Part shown: positions 8,924-18,200 of the stretch, piece by piece
Numbering within the stretch: the first letter of the stretch is position 1
How the letters are laid out: every line of letters starts with the position of its first letter
Origin: CBDIHP01 sp965279195
Lineage (GTDB): Bacteria > Planctomycetota > Planctomycetia > Isosphaerales > Isosphaeraceae
Length of the DNA: 64,000 bases
Reading direction: 5' to 3'
NCBI GenBank assembly: GCA_965279195.1
Contig: CBDIHP010000024.1
Span: forward strand, 1-64,000
The notes under the pieces: generated by a model
The model's input: the letters and a program-made list of their open reading frames with translations, nothing else
The model's database searches: none
Told to the model about the DNA's origin: nothing
Made by a program: the position numbers and the translations under genes

Positions 8924-9922
8924 ATGAGCATCCATCCGTCGATACCGGCGGGGCTGTCCTTCGCCCTCGTCGCCCTGCTGGCGATCCCGATCCATGCCGG
9001 GGACGACCCGTTGCCCTCGTGGAACCGGTCCGCCGCCAGGGACGCGGTCCTCGGGTTCGTCGCCAGGGTGACGGACGAAGGTTCGCCCGACTTCCTCCCC
9101 GCCCCCGAGCGGGTCGCGGTGTTCGACAACGACGGCACCCTCTGGTGCGAGCAGCCGATGTACGTCCAGGCCGCCTTCCTACGCGACCGGGTCCGGGCGA
9201 TGGCCCCGGACCATCCCGAGTGGTCGACGCAGCAGCCATTCAAGGCGCTCCTCGAAGGCGACCGGCCCGCCCTCGCGAAGTCCGGCGAGACGGGGCTGAT
9301 GGAACTGGTCAAGGTCTCGCACGCCGGGATGACCGAGGCGGAGTTCTCCGCGCTGGTTCGCGACTGGATCGCGAAGGCCGAGCACCCTCGTTTCCGTCGG
9401 CCGTACACCCGCTGCGTCTACCAGCCCATGCTGGAGCTGCTCGCCTACCTCCGGGCCAAAGGCTTCCGCACCTTCATCGTCTCCGGCGGCGGCGTCGAGT
9501 TCATGCGGGCCTGGGCCGAGCCGGTCTACGGCATCCCCCCGGAACGCGTCGTCGGGAGCACCATCAAGACCCGCTACGAGCTGCGAGGCGAGACCCCCGT
9601 GCTGGTCCGCCTGCCCGAGGTGGACTTCATCGACGACCGCGCCGGCAAGCCGGTCGGCATCGGCAAGTTCATCGGCCGGCGGCCGGTCGCCGCGTTCGGC
9701 AATTCGGACGGAGACTACGAGATGCTCCGCTACGTCACCTCGGGCAAGGGCCCGACCCTCGGCCTGATCGTCCGCCACACCGACCCCGGGCGCGAATACG
9801 CCTACGACCGAGACTCCCCCGTCGGCCGCCTCGCCCGCGCCCTCGACGAAGCACCGGCCCGAGGCTGGGCCGTGGTCGACATGAAGAAAGACTGGCGCGA
9901 AATCTTCCCGCCCGTGAAATGA
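8924..9922 (+). CDS. secreted HAD-superfamily phosphatase
   Basis: 332 residues. Signal peptide at 1-25 (LSFALVALLAIPIHAG). HAD motif I is VAVFDNDGTLW (nucleophile Asp and general acid Asp in DND), motif II is FIVSGGG, motif III lysine is plausibly in GIGKFIGR, motif IV is AFGNSDGDYEML. A large cap-like insert lies between motifs I and II. This is the HAD family of acid phosphatases related to phosphoserine phosphatase. GAAGAGG precedes the ATG. It is divergent from the cupin operon, and the ECF41-like site lies between them on the other strand. Probably periplasmic; substrate unknown. Confidence 0.82.
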   Translation: MSIHPSIPAGLSFALVALLAIPIHAGDDPLPSWNRSAARDAVLGFVARVTDEGSPDFLPAPERVAVFDNDGTLWCEQPMYVQAAFLRDRVRAMAPDHPEWSTQQPFKALLEGDRPALAKSGETGLMELVKVSHAGMTEAEFSALVRDWIAKAEHPRFRRPYTRCVYQPMLELLAYLRAKGFRTFIVSGGGVEFMRAWAEPVYGIPPERVVGSTIKTRYELRGETPVLVRLPEVDFIDDRAGKPVGIGKFIGRRPVAAFGNSDGDYEMLRYVTSGKGPTLGLIVRHTDPGREYAYDRDSPVGRLARALDEAPARGWAVVDMKKDWREIFPPVK

Positions 9923-10016
9923 CGCCGCGCCGACGCACCAGGCCCGCCCGCCCCGGCGAGGACCCGGGACCATGCGGTAACCGACACGTGCCGACGCGAG
10001 GCCCCGCTCGCGTCCG

Positions 10017-10769
10017 TCACGTGATCCTGTGAAAGGTCTTGAATCCATCACCCGTCCGGAAAACTTCGATCCTGGGCTCCGACCCGGCACACGTCCAGAG
10101 GACCAGCGGATGGGCGGTCAGCTCGACCCAATCGCCGTCGGGCCAGGGGTAATGCCAGCCGCCGAGGATCGCGAACACGTCGGGCCCGTAGTCCGGCACG
10201 AGGCAGTTCTCGACAAGCGCGACCTTCTTGTAGTCCCGGTGCACTTGCCTGTAGGCGTTCCGCAACGTCGTGTCCTTGAGGTCGACCGTCCCTCCCCACT
10301 CCGGCCTCCAGCCGCCGAAGTTCACCTCGCCGCCCCAGTCCGGCTTCCATCCGATCTCGGCCAGCCAATCCTGAACGGCCTCGGACCCGAAGCGAAATAC
10401 GGCATCCAGGGGAGGCATCGAGATCGCCTGGTGGGCGAATAGCAACTGCGACCCGGCCTGCGTGAGCAACGACGCGGTCGGGTCGTGGGCCACGGCGGCG
10501 ACGCACTCCGACTCGTCCGAGTAGACGCTCAGGCACCCCGATCTCGGCCCCACGCCCTCGGGCAGGTGGCGGCAGTCGATCGTCAGCCAGTGCTCGTACC
10601 CCTCCCCCGGCGCGGGCACCTGGCCGGGACCACCCCAGACGCCGGCCACGCATGCCTCGTCGCCGAACCCCTTGAGATGAACGCTCGGACGAGCCAGCCG
10701 CTTCCCTTCCCCGATCAGTTCGTCACCCGTCACGAGTCGCCTCCGCAGCCAAATCATCCGACTCAGCAT
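10017..10769 (-). CDS. hypothetical protein, unknown function
   Basis: About 250 residues from ATG 10769 (an ATG at 10757 is also possible). Not recognised. It is rich in Trp and Gly in the middle (GWKPDWGGEVNFGGWRPEWGG), ends with a block of charged beta-strand-like sequence (EPRIEVFRTGDGFKTFHRIT), and has no signal peptide. The frame continues upstream to 10913, but that part is made of two copies of the CATGTCCCCGCGTTGGCC repeat, so I exclude it. Its convergent neighbour is the HAD phosphatase. Confidence 0.55.
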   Translation of the reverse strand: MLSRMIWLRRRLVTGDELIGEGKRLARPSVHLKGFGDEACVAGVWGGPGQVPAPGEGYEHWLTIDCRHLPEGVGPRSGCLSVYSDESECVAAVAHDPTASLLTQAGSQLLFAHQAISMPPLDAVFRFGSEAVQDWLAEIGWKPDWGGEVNFGGWRPEWGGTVDLKDTTLRNAYRQVHRDYKKVALVENCLVPDYGPDVFAILGGWHYPWPDGDWVELTAHPLVLWTCAGSEPRIEVFRTGDGFKTFHRIT

Positions 10770-10821
10770 CCCAGCCCCCGAGCAATCTAGCGGTTGCCAG
10801 ACTCGCGGTCGATACCCCGGG

Positions 10822-10881
10822 CCGTGCATGTCCCCGCGTTGGCCCTCGCGAAGTGCATGTCCCCGCGTTGGCCCTCTGCCC
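10822..10881. repeat. two tandem copies of the right-end repeat CATGTCCCCGCGTTGGCC
   Basis: GTGCATGTCCCCGCGTTGGCCC occurs at about 10825 and again at about 10853 in direct orientation. The same sequence forms the right terminus of the larger elements described at 11732, 20931, 14860 and 22249. Here only the ends are present, with no internal part. Confidence 0.75.
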
Positions 10882-11124
10882 TCATCCTCGCGACCGTATC
10901 CGTTTCGTGGCACGGCCCGAACGAGAATTCGGCTGACGGGTTGGACGGTAGCCTCGAACGATGACGTCCATCATTTGCCCGGGACAGATGCCAGGGAGAT
11001 GCTCAAGATGGCCGGCGACGACAGCACAATCCTACAGGCCCGGATCGTGAAGAACATCAATAATGCAATTACATGGATGCGTTCATAGATTCTCTGCCAT
11101 CACGGCTGCCCGTACGGTGCCGCT

Positions 11125-11475
11125 TTGTTCCGTGCACTGGCTGCGGTCATCGTCCAGCTGGAGCTCGTTGACCATGAAACACTTCAGAAGAACCTCGCTT
11201 CCGTGGTCGCGTCCCTCTCGGCTCTGGCTGGTGTCCTGTCCGCTGGCGGAACATTCGACCGCCGGAGCCACGTATTGCGGATCACCCTTGCCAGGCCGAA
11301 AGAACTCCAGTTCGACATGGAGGGAGATCGGGAGTCCGATCCGTTCAGGGAACGAGACAAAGTGATCTGGCGGGCTTACGAACTCGAAATGATCGGAGAT
11401 GCCCTCGGGAAGCCCGTGACGTTTGAGCCCGAGTCGGGTTCGGTGCGCGGCGACGGTGGGGCAGCAACACCGTAA
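11125..11475 (+). CDS. small hypothetical protein, possibly the 3' part of a decayed gene
   Basis: 116 residues from a TTG start (VIVQLELVDHETLQKN, LDDxxxD-like acidic C-terminal half with RDKVIWRAYELEMI). The codon pattern is reasonable for a gene. The same frame is open upstream of a single TAG at 11086-11088 and reads MAGDDSTILQARIVKN before it, so this may be the remnant of a longer protein interrupted by a stop codon. The minus-strand frame over the same bases has worse composition. No homology recognised. Confidence 0.35.
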   Translation: MFRALAAVIVQLELVDHETLQKNLASVVASLSALAGVLSAGGTFDRRSHVLRITLARPKELQFDMEGDRESDPFRERDKVIWRAYELEMIGDALGKPVTFEPESGSVRGDGGAATP

Positions 11476-11731
11476 TGAACAAACCAGCATCCCAGCAACG
11501 GGGATGGACAGACGGATGATCGACGGGAACGGCCGTCCACGTCGAATTGCGTCTGAGCGACCTGTGCTCAGCCAGGATCTCGGTCGCAGAGCTGACAAGC
11601 CGTTCCGTCTGAGGCGTCATGGCGAGCTCTCCAGTATCGGCTTCCGTTGACTGGCCCAATTCTGGAAAACCATCCATGCACGTCCCGCGCCGAACGGATC
11701 AGGAGTCACACGACGAAGCCCCGATCGACTG

Positions 11732-11981
11732 GGGCAACGCGGGGGGCAACGCGGAGATAGGCACTCCACGCTGCGCAGTCATTGCTGCTGGTCTGAGTGA
11801 GACAGTTAGCCTGGGCTGATCGCCACAGGCTGTCCCTCGCATACGACCGAGCGATTGGGCGATTCTGGCGATTCCGCGGCCCTGGGTCTTATGGCGAGCC
11901 TGGAGGCAGGCCGGGCAGCCAGGCGATCCAGGCAAACATGCACAACGTTCCCCGTGCAGTGCATGTCCCCGCGTTGGCCCC
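11732..11981. mobile_element. dispersed element, copy A, with inverted ends
   Basis: Left end carries two copies of GGCAACGCGG leading into GGAGATAGGCACTCC; right end is GTGCAGTGCATGTCCCCGCG followed by TTGGCCC, the inverted complement of the left end. The interior (TCATTGCTGCTGGTCTGAGT, then CTGATCGCCACAGGCTGTCC and TTATGGCGAGCCTGGAGGCA) is closely shared with copy B at 20931. No gene fits inside, so I read it as a non-autonomous mobile element or a large REP-like repeat. Confidence 0.65.
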
Positions 11982-12135
11982 CCGCGTTGGCCCCGCGTTG
12001 GCCCCTCCCCGCGTTGGCCCCGGCGTTGGCCCCGTGCCGTGCATGTCCCCGCGTTGGCCACCCGTGCAGTGCATGTCCCCGCGTTGGCCCTCCGCGTTGG
12101 CCTCCCCCCACGTTGGCTCCCCCGCGTTGGTCAGA
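11981..12135. repeat. array of short CCGCGTTGGCCC repeats
   Basis: About ten to eleven direct copies of the 11-13 base unit CCGCGTTGGCCC with variable spacing, interspersed with two full GTGCATGTCCCCGCGTTGGCC units. The array extends directly from the right end of element copy A and looks like slippage or repeated insertion of that end. Confidence 0.7.
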
Positions 12136-12180
12136 GGGGGTTGCCGCCGGGCGGGGTCGGGTTGTACACTTGGCTTGGGC

Positions 12181-12403
12181 CCCCAGAACGATGCCTGTCC
12201 TGGCTGGCCTTAGAACGATGACTGTCCTGGTCGGCCCCCAGAACGATGCCTGTCCTGGCTGGCCTTAGAACGATGACTGTCCTGGTCGGCCCCCAGAACG
12301 ATGCCTGTCCTGGCTGGCCTTAGAACGATGACTGTCCTGGTCGGCCCCCAGAACGATGCCTGTCCTGGTCGGCCTTAGAACGATGACTGTCCTGGTTGGC
12401 CCC
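12181..12403. repeat. 55-bp tandem repeat, four copies (eight half-units)
   Basis: Units begin at GAACGATGCC at 12186, 12241, 12296 and 12351, exactly 55 bases apart. Each unit contains two related halves, AGAACGATGCCTGTCCTGG and AGAACGATGACTGTCCTGG, 27 and 28 bases long. Copies are nearly identical. 55 is not a multiple of three and all frames are interrupted, so it is not coding. There are no unique spacers, so it is a minisatellite, not CRISPR. It lies about 100 bases before the histidine kinase start. Confidence 0.9.
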
Positions 12404-12498
12404 TGTCCTGGGACCAATTCGCGCATGGTCAAAGGGCATCTGGGGAATGTCGGCCCGGCAGTCCAATCACGCGAGGTACGAACGATGGCTGTCGCCTT

Positions 12499-14862
12499 GT
12501 GGTGTGGGTGCTCCACGCTCTCGTGAATCAGGATTCCGCAACTGTGACTCCAAACGCAAGTCTCGACCGCGACGTCGCGGATCTGACGCAAGTCGAAAAG
12601 GCGCTCCATGCCAGCGAACGCCGCTATCGTTCATTGGTGAAGGCCACGTCCCTGCTGGATTGGCTCAGCGATCCCTCGGGCGATGTGATTGAGGATAACC
12701 CAAGGTGGCGAGAATTTACCGGGCAGACCTACGAGCAAATCAAGGGTAGTGGGTGGTTGGAGGCGGTCCATCCCGACGATCGCGCGGTGACCGGGAAGAT
12801 TTGGGCCAGGTCGACCGCGACCCGCACGATGTTCGACGCGGAATACCGGGTCCGCCGCCATGACGGCGTCTATCGAATGGTACTCTCGCGAGCATTGCCG
12901 ATCCTCGACGACGATGGTTCGGTTTGCGAGTGGGTCGGTTCCTGCACCGACATCACCGAGCTGAAGCAAGCCGAAACGGCGCTTCAGGCGAGCGAACTCC
13001 GCTATCGTTCCGTCGTGATGGCCACGTCCCAGTTCGATTGGATCACGGATGCATCCGGCTCTGTGACCGAGGATTTGCCGAGATGGCGAGAATTTACCGG
13101 CCATACATTCGAAGAAATCAAGGGTAGCGACTGGATGTCCGCGATCCATCCCGACGATCGGGGGCCGACCTCGGACGCCTGGTTCAAGACCACTACGACC
13201 GGAACATCGTTCGACGTGGAATTCCGTGCCCGTCGCCATGACGGCGAGTATCGAATCCTCCATTCGCGAGGCGTGCCGATCCTCGCCGAAGATGGTTCGG
13301 TCCGTGAGTGGGTCGGTTCCTGCGCCGATGTGACCGAGCTGAAGCAAGTAGAAAAAGCATGCCAGACGAGCGAACTCCGCTATCGTTCCCTGGTGACAGC
13401 CACATCCCAGATGGATTGGATCACCGATGGCGATGGCCAGTGTGTTGAGAATGTCCCGAGGTGGCGAGAATTCACCGGCCAGACCTTCGAAGAAGTCCGA
13501 GGATCCCGCTGGCTGGAGGCGGTTCATCCCGACGATCGGGAGGCGACTCGGGACGCGTGGATCAAGGCGACCGAGACCCGCACGCTGTTCGAGAAGGAAT
13601 ATCGGGTTCGCCGACGTGATGGAGAGTATCGAATCGTCCTCTCACGAGGCGTGCCGATTCTCGCGGAGGATGGTTCCGTTCGTGAGTGGGTCGGTTCCTG
13701 CGCCGACATCACGGAGCGCAAACAGGCAGAGGCGGAACGCGAGGAGTTTCTCCGGCAGCTCCGAGCGGCCGACCACAAGAAGGACGAATTCCTGGCCATG
13801 CTCGGCCATGAGCTGAGGAACCCGCTCGCCGCGGTCAGGAACGCGGTCACGATTCTGACGTTGACCGATGACGTCAAGTACACCGCGGACGCCCGAGAAA
13901 TCATCGAGCGTCAGACCGGCCAACTGAGCCGTCTCATCGATGACTTGCTCGACGTCTCTCGCATCACCAGTGGCAAGATTCGCTTGCAAGTGCAACGAGT
14001 CGATGCCGCCGTGGCGCTCAGGCAAGCGATCGAACAGGTCGAGCCGCTCATTGAAACTCGGAAGCACACGCTTGTGAGTGACTTCCAGGGAAGCGGCCTG
14101 GAGCTCATGGCCGACCCGACACGGCTCGAGCAGATGGTGGTCAACCTGCTCACCAATGCGGCCAAGTACACCCAGGACGGTGGCTCCATCCGCCTTCGAG
14201 CGGCCAGGGAGGCGAACGATTTCGTCATCTCGGTTCAGGACAATGGGTGCGGCATTCCCCATGAGCAAATCTCGGAGATGTTCGAGCTCTTCTCCCAGGG
14301 GGACCGCTCGCTGGCCCGCTCGGAAGGGGGACTGGGCATCGGGCTGACGATCGTGAAATCGCTCGCCGAGATGCACGGCGGAAGTGTCACGACCAGGAGC
14401 GATGGCCCCGGTCGCGGCAGCACGTTCACGCTCCGGCTTCCCGCGGCCCATCAACTGTCGCAGGATGTCGTCACATCGGAAACCACCTCGCACGCGGGAC
14501 ATGAAGACGCCAGAGTTCTTGTCGTTGAGGATAATCAAGACACGGCATCGAGTATGGCCGCTTTTCTCAGGCTTTCGGGCCATCGTGTCGAAGTCGCCGG
14601 CGACGGATATGCGGCGATCAAGGCGGCCCGAAATCTCAAGCCCGATTACGTGCTCCTCGATATCGGTCTCCCCGGATTGGACGGTTATGAAGTCGCACGG
14701 CGGTTGAGGCAGGAGTTGGCTTGCAAGAATGCGGTCATCGTCGCCGTCACGGGGTACGGCCAGGATGAAGACCGCCATCGGTCGCAAGAAGCAGGCTTCG
14801 ACCATCATCTGGTCAAGCCGATTGATTTTGATAAGCTCACCGCAATCCTGGTGAGGCGGTGA
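12499..14862 (+). CDS. hybrid sensor histidine kinase with three PAS domains and a receiver
   Basis: 787 residues. Three tandem PAS/PAC units at about 40-155, 165-285 and 290-410, each with the same WREFTG / HPDDR / WVGSC(T/A)D(I/V)TE landmarks, so they arose by duplication. HisKA at 425-490 with the phospho-acceptor His437 in MLGHELRNPL. HATPase with N box around Asn549/Asn553, DNGCGIP and GLGIGLT. Receiver at 670-785 with Glu677-Asp678, phospho-acceptor Asp721 and Lys773. No membrane segment, so a cytoplasmic sensor. Start is a GTG at 12499 without a good ribosome site; the first in-frame ATG is inside PAS1. The gene lies between the 55-bp repeat and element copy D, which abuts the stop codon. 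Confidence 0.92.
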   Translation: MVWVLHALVNQDSATVTPNASLDRDVADLTQVEKALHASERRYRSLVKATSLLDWLSDPSGDVIEDNPRWREFTGQTYEQIKGSGWLEAVHPDDRAVTGKIWARSTATRTMFDAEYRVRRHDGVYRMVLSRALPILDDDGSVCEWVGSCTDITELKQAETALQASELRYRSVVMATSQFDWITDASGSVTEDLPRWREFTGHTFEEIKGSDWMSAIHPDDRGPTSDAWFKTTTTGTSFDVEFRARRHDGEYRILHSRGVPILAEDGSVREWVGSCADVTELKQVEKACQTSELRYRSLVTATSQMDWITDGDGQCVENVPRWREFTGQTFEEVRGSRWLEAVHPDDREATRDAWIKATETRTLFEKEYRVRRRDGEYRIVLSRGVPILAEDGSVREWVGSCADITERKQAEAEREEFLRQLRAADHKKDEFLAMLGHELRNPLAAVRNAVTILTLTDDVKYTADAREIIERQTGQLSRLIDDLLDVSRITSGKIRLQVQRVDAAVALRQAIEQVEPLIETRKHTLVSDFQGSGLELMADPTRLEQMVVNLLTNAAKYTQDGGSIRLRAAREANDFVISVQDNGCGIPHEQISEMFELFSQGDRSLARSEGGLGIGLTIVKSLAEMHGGSVTTRSDGPGRGSTFTLRLPAAHQLSQDVVTSETTSHAGHEDARVLVVEDNQDTASSMAAFLRLSGHRVEVAGDGYAAIKAARNLKPDYVLLDIGLPGLDGYEVARRLRQELACKNAVIVAVTGYGQDEDRHRSQEAGFDHHLVKPIDFDKLTAILVRR

Positions 14863-15170
14863 CGCGGGGACAGGCATCGCACTCAGCGAGATCATTGCTG
14901 TTGGTCTGGGTGAAACCATCGTGGCCGATCAGTGTCGCACGGCACCCGGATCAGTGTCGCACGGCACCCGACCATTGGTCTATCATTCAGTCCAACTCGG
15001 GGACATGCGTTGCATCTGCGAGCAAATGGGGAGGCTACGTAGCCTGAGGCGAGTTGTCCATCGCCCTATTGCGTTGCATGTCCCCGCGTCGGCCCCGCGT
15101 CGGCCCCCTGCCCTGCGTCGCCCTCGCGTCGCCCTATGCATTGCATGTCCCCGCGTCGCGCCCGGGCGCG
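14860..15170. mobile_element. dispersed element, copy D, starting at the kinase stop codon
   Basis: The left end TGACGCGGGGACAGGCATCG begins within the TGA of the histidine kinase gene (14860-14862). The interior shares ATCATTGCTGTTGGTCTGGG with copies A and B, while the right half (AAATGGGGAGG, CCTGAGGCGAGTT) matches copy E. The right end has TTGCATGTCCCCGCGTCGGC near 15075 and again near 15140. GTGTCGCACGGCACCCGGA is duplicated near 14930-14970. No gene inside. Confidence 0.6.
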
Positions 15171-15263
15171 TGGGACGAGTCTGCTGGACTCCCAGATCGG
15201 CCTGTTGCTCTCACCACCCCGCAACCCGGGACGAGCGTCGAACGATTGTGCCCTGAGGACGAG

Positions 15264-18200
15264 CTACTTCGCTTTCTCCCCCGCTGACTTCACCGAGAAA
15301 GGATCGGCGGGAAAGGCTCGGTCCATCATCTCGAGCAGGAGCACGCGGAAATCGGCTCGACCCGCCAGGGGAGCGAGGTCGGAGTCCTTCGAGGTCCTGG
15401 CGAAATTCGACCATCCGGCCCGGATGGCTTCCCGGAGCGTCTCGATCGCCTCGGTGGCAAAACGATCCTTTTCGGAGAGGGCACCGAGGGGGATGCAGAG
15501 AGAGAAATGGCGTGCGAGGTTGTAGAGATCGGACGGATTGTTCCGGCAGATCTCACGAGATTCGCGGCTCACGGCTGCCGCTTCCTTTGCGTTGCCAAAC
15601 TTCAGATGGGCCTCGGCCAGCTGGCTGTGACAGTAGATCAAGTACCGGCTGTATCGCGTGTTCCGAGGTGCCCTGTCAGAAGCTTCCTTGATATGTGCAA
15701 CGGCCTCCTGGAACGCGGCGATGGACTCTTGCGGTCGAGACCGCGCGATGAGCACGTGCCCCATGATCGCACAGGTGCTCGCCAGACCGTAGTGAACATC
15801 AATAAGATCCGGATGGCGTTTCAGGAGCGATTCACGGACACCTTTCGCCCGAAGGCAATTCCCCAGGGCGGCCTCGCTCCGTCCCGTGTCATTCTGCAGT
15901 TCCGCGAGATTGCTCAGGGCCATCGCCAGCTTGTGCGCATGGTCTGTGGTCTCGGGGTTGCGTTGGACGAGCCCTTCCCGGATCGCGACCGCTCGTGTCA
16001 GGCTGGCTTCGGCAGCCTCATTCCGGCCGGTGTCAATCTGTAAATTTCCGAGATTGTTGAAGACGATGGCCAGGCCATTATTCAGATATGTGTTTTCCGG
16101 GTGACTCTTGACGAGCGGTTCATAGAGTTCGATGGCTCGCGAGTAGGTTCGCTCTGCGGCCTCCTTTCGGCCGGTCGCTCGCTGAACAGCCCCGAGATTG
16201 ATGAGGGACATTCCCAGCAGACTGGCGAGACGAGGGTTATCGGGATCTCGCTTCCACTGGACTTCGCGAATTTCGATGGAGCGACCATAGCTACGCTCGG
16301 CCTCATCATCCCGACCGGTCATCTCCTGCTGCAGTCCGAGGTGATTGAGGGTGTCTGCCAGAACTTCCGCAAACCGATGAACGGAAGGATCACGGGCGAT
16401 AAGGGATTCAGTGAGTACGATCGAGCGAGCGTAAAGAGGTTCGGCGGTCACAGTCCGGCCAGAATCGCGGTGGAGATTCGCGAGCCTCGTCAAGGTTATG
16501 GCCAAACCGCTCGCAGAGTCGAAATCATCGGCGTCGCGTTTGTGGAGGACTTCATAGCGTTCTGCGGCTCGGCTGAAGCGTCGCTCTGCAGCCTGGGTCC
16601 GGCCGGACTCGATTTGCAAAACACCGGACTTGCTCAGAACGAGGGCCAGTTGATACGCATCGGGGAACGATTCCGGGTTACGTTGAATGAGAGTTTCCCA
16701 GAGTTCGATGGAGCGATCGTAATTCTGATCGGCGGCCTTCACCTGGCCGTTTAGTTTCTGCAGTTCACCGAGACTGTCGAAGAGGCGGGCCAAACCGCTT
16801 GCGTTCTCCGCGTGAGATGGACTGCGTTTGGCAATCGCCTCACGGATCCCGATGGCGCGCCCATAGCTTCGTTCGGCGTCATCGATCCGACCGATCTCGC
16901 CTTGCCGATCTCCGACGTTGTTGAGAGTGCCGGCCAGGGCTTCCTGGAATGCGTCCTCGGGATGGTCGCGACTGAGGCGTTCACGGATGCGAAGCGACTC
17001 TTCATGGGCCCCCAGGGAGTCCCTCACCCGTCCGAGGTCACGGTGCAGGTATCCGGCGTTCTCATACGCGGACGCGATATCCTGCGCGAGCAAGGGCTCT
17101 TCTTTGTACTTATCAATGAATTCCACGGTATACTTCAAGATTCGTTCAATCAGTTTGCCGCGGAATGGGCCGAGTGATTTCTCGAGGAGCCTCGGATCCT
17201 TGCGGACGATAACAAGAAAATCATCGATCGTCGTTCTGGCGGAACGGAACGCGGCAAGCGTCTTGGCGTTCGCGGCGGCCTCGTCATTCCGGGCCCGCGT
17301 CATGTCGCTGAGAGCCCGGGTCCGATCGCCGAGTGCCCGGGTCACCATGACGAATGCGATCGAGGAGACGCCCGCGATGACCAGGAGTGACAGCAGCCCG
17401 GCCAGGGCGGCCGAGCGATGCCGGCGGGTCCACCTCGCGAAGCGGGCCGTCCAGGGATCGGCGAGCGCCGAGACGGGTTCGTCGGCCAGCCAGCGCTCGA
17501 CGTCGGCCGCAAGGTCGCTCGGGGAACTGTAGCGATCCGTCGATGTGACCGCCATGGCCTTGCGGCAGATCGCATCGAGTGCCTTCGGGATCGTCGAGGC
17601 GATCGCCCGAGGCGCGGGGAAGTCTCCCTCATGGATGCGACGGGAGATGTCGCTGTCGAGAAGCCCGGCGAGCGGGGAATGGCCCACGAGGATCGTGTAC
17701 AGGATGGCTCCCAGGCTGTAGACGTCGCTCGCGGGGCCAAGTTCCTCGTGCCTGCCCGCAGCCTGTTCGGGGCTCATGTATCCGATCGTGCCGATCATGT
17801 CGCCGTGGCGCGTCGCGGAGGAATCACCCGAGGAAGATCGGACCGATGGCTCGTCGTTGTCGGGAGGCGACGACGGATCGTCATCCGAGATCAGTCGGGC
17901 CAGTCCCCAGTCGACGACCAGGGTTTCGCCATAACGGCCGACCATCACATTCGCCGGCTTCAGGTCGCGGTGGAGGACGCCCCGACTGTGGGCGTAGTCC
18001 ATGGCGTTGCAGACGTCGAGGAACCGCCTCAGGAGCCCGCGGAGTTCCAGGGCCTTGCGGGTCGGATCCGGGCTGAAATTGTTGTGGAATTGAAGGATCG
18101 CCTCCTTGAGACTCTCCCCCTTGATGAACCGCATCGCGTAGAAGGGGCGTCCGTTCTCGTAGGTCCCCAATCCATACACGGGAACGATGCAAGGATGCTC

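Noticed and set aside
12181..12403. Repeat array that could suggest CRISPR
   Set aside because: Period is exactly 55 bases with no unique spacers, and half-units are copies of each other; no cas gene is nearby.
12631..13527. Minus-strand frame opposite the PAS domains
   Set aside because: Its internal repetition only reflects the three duplicated PAS units on the plus strand.
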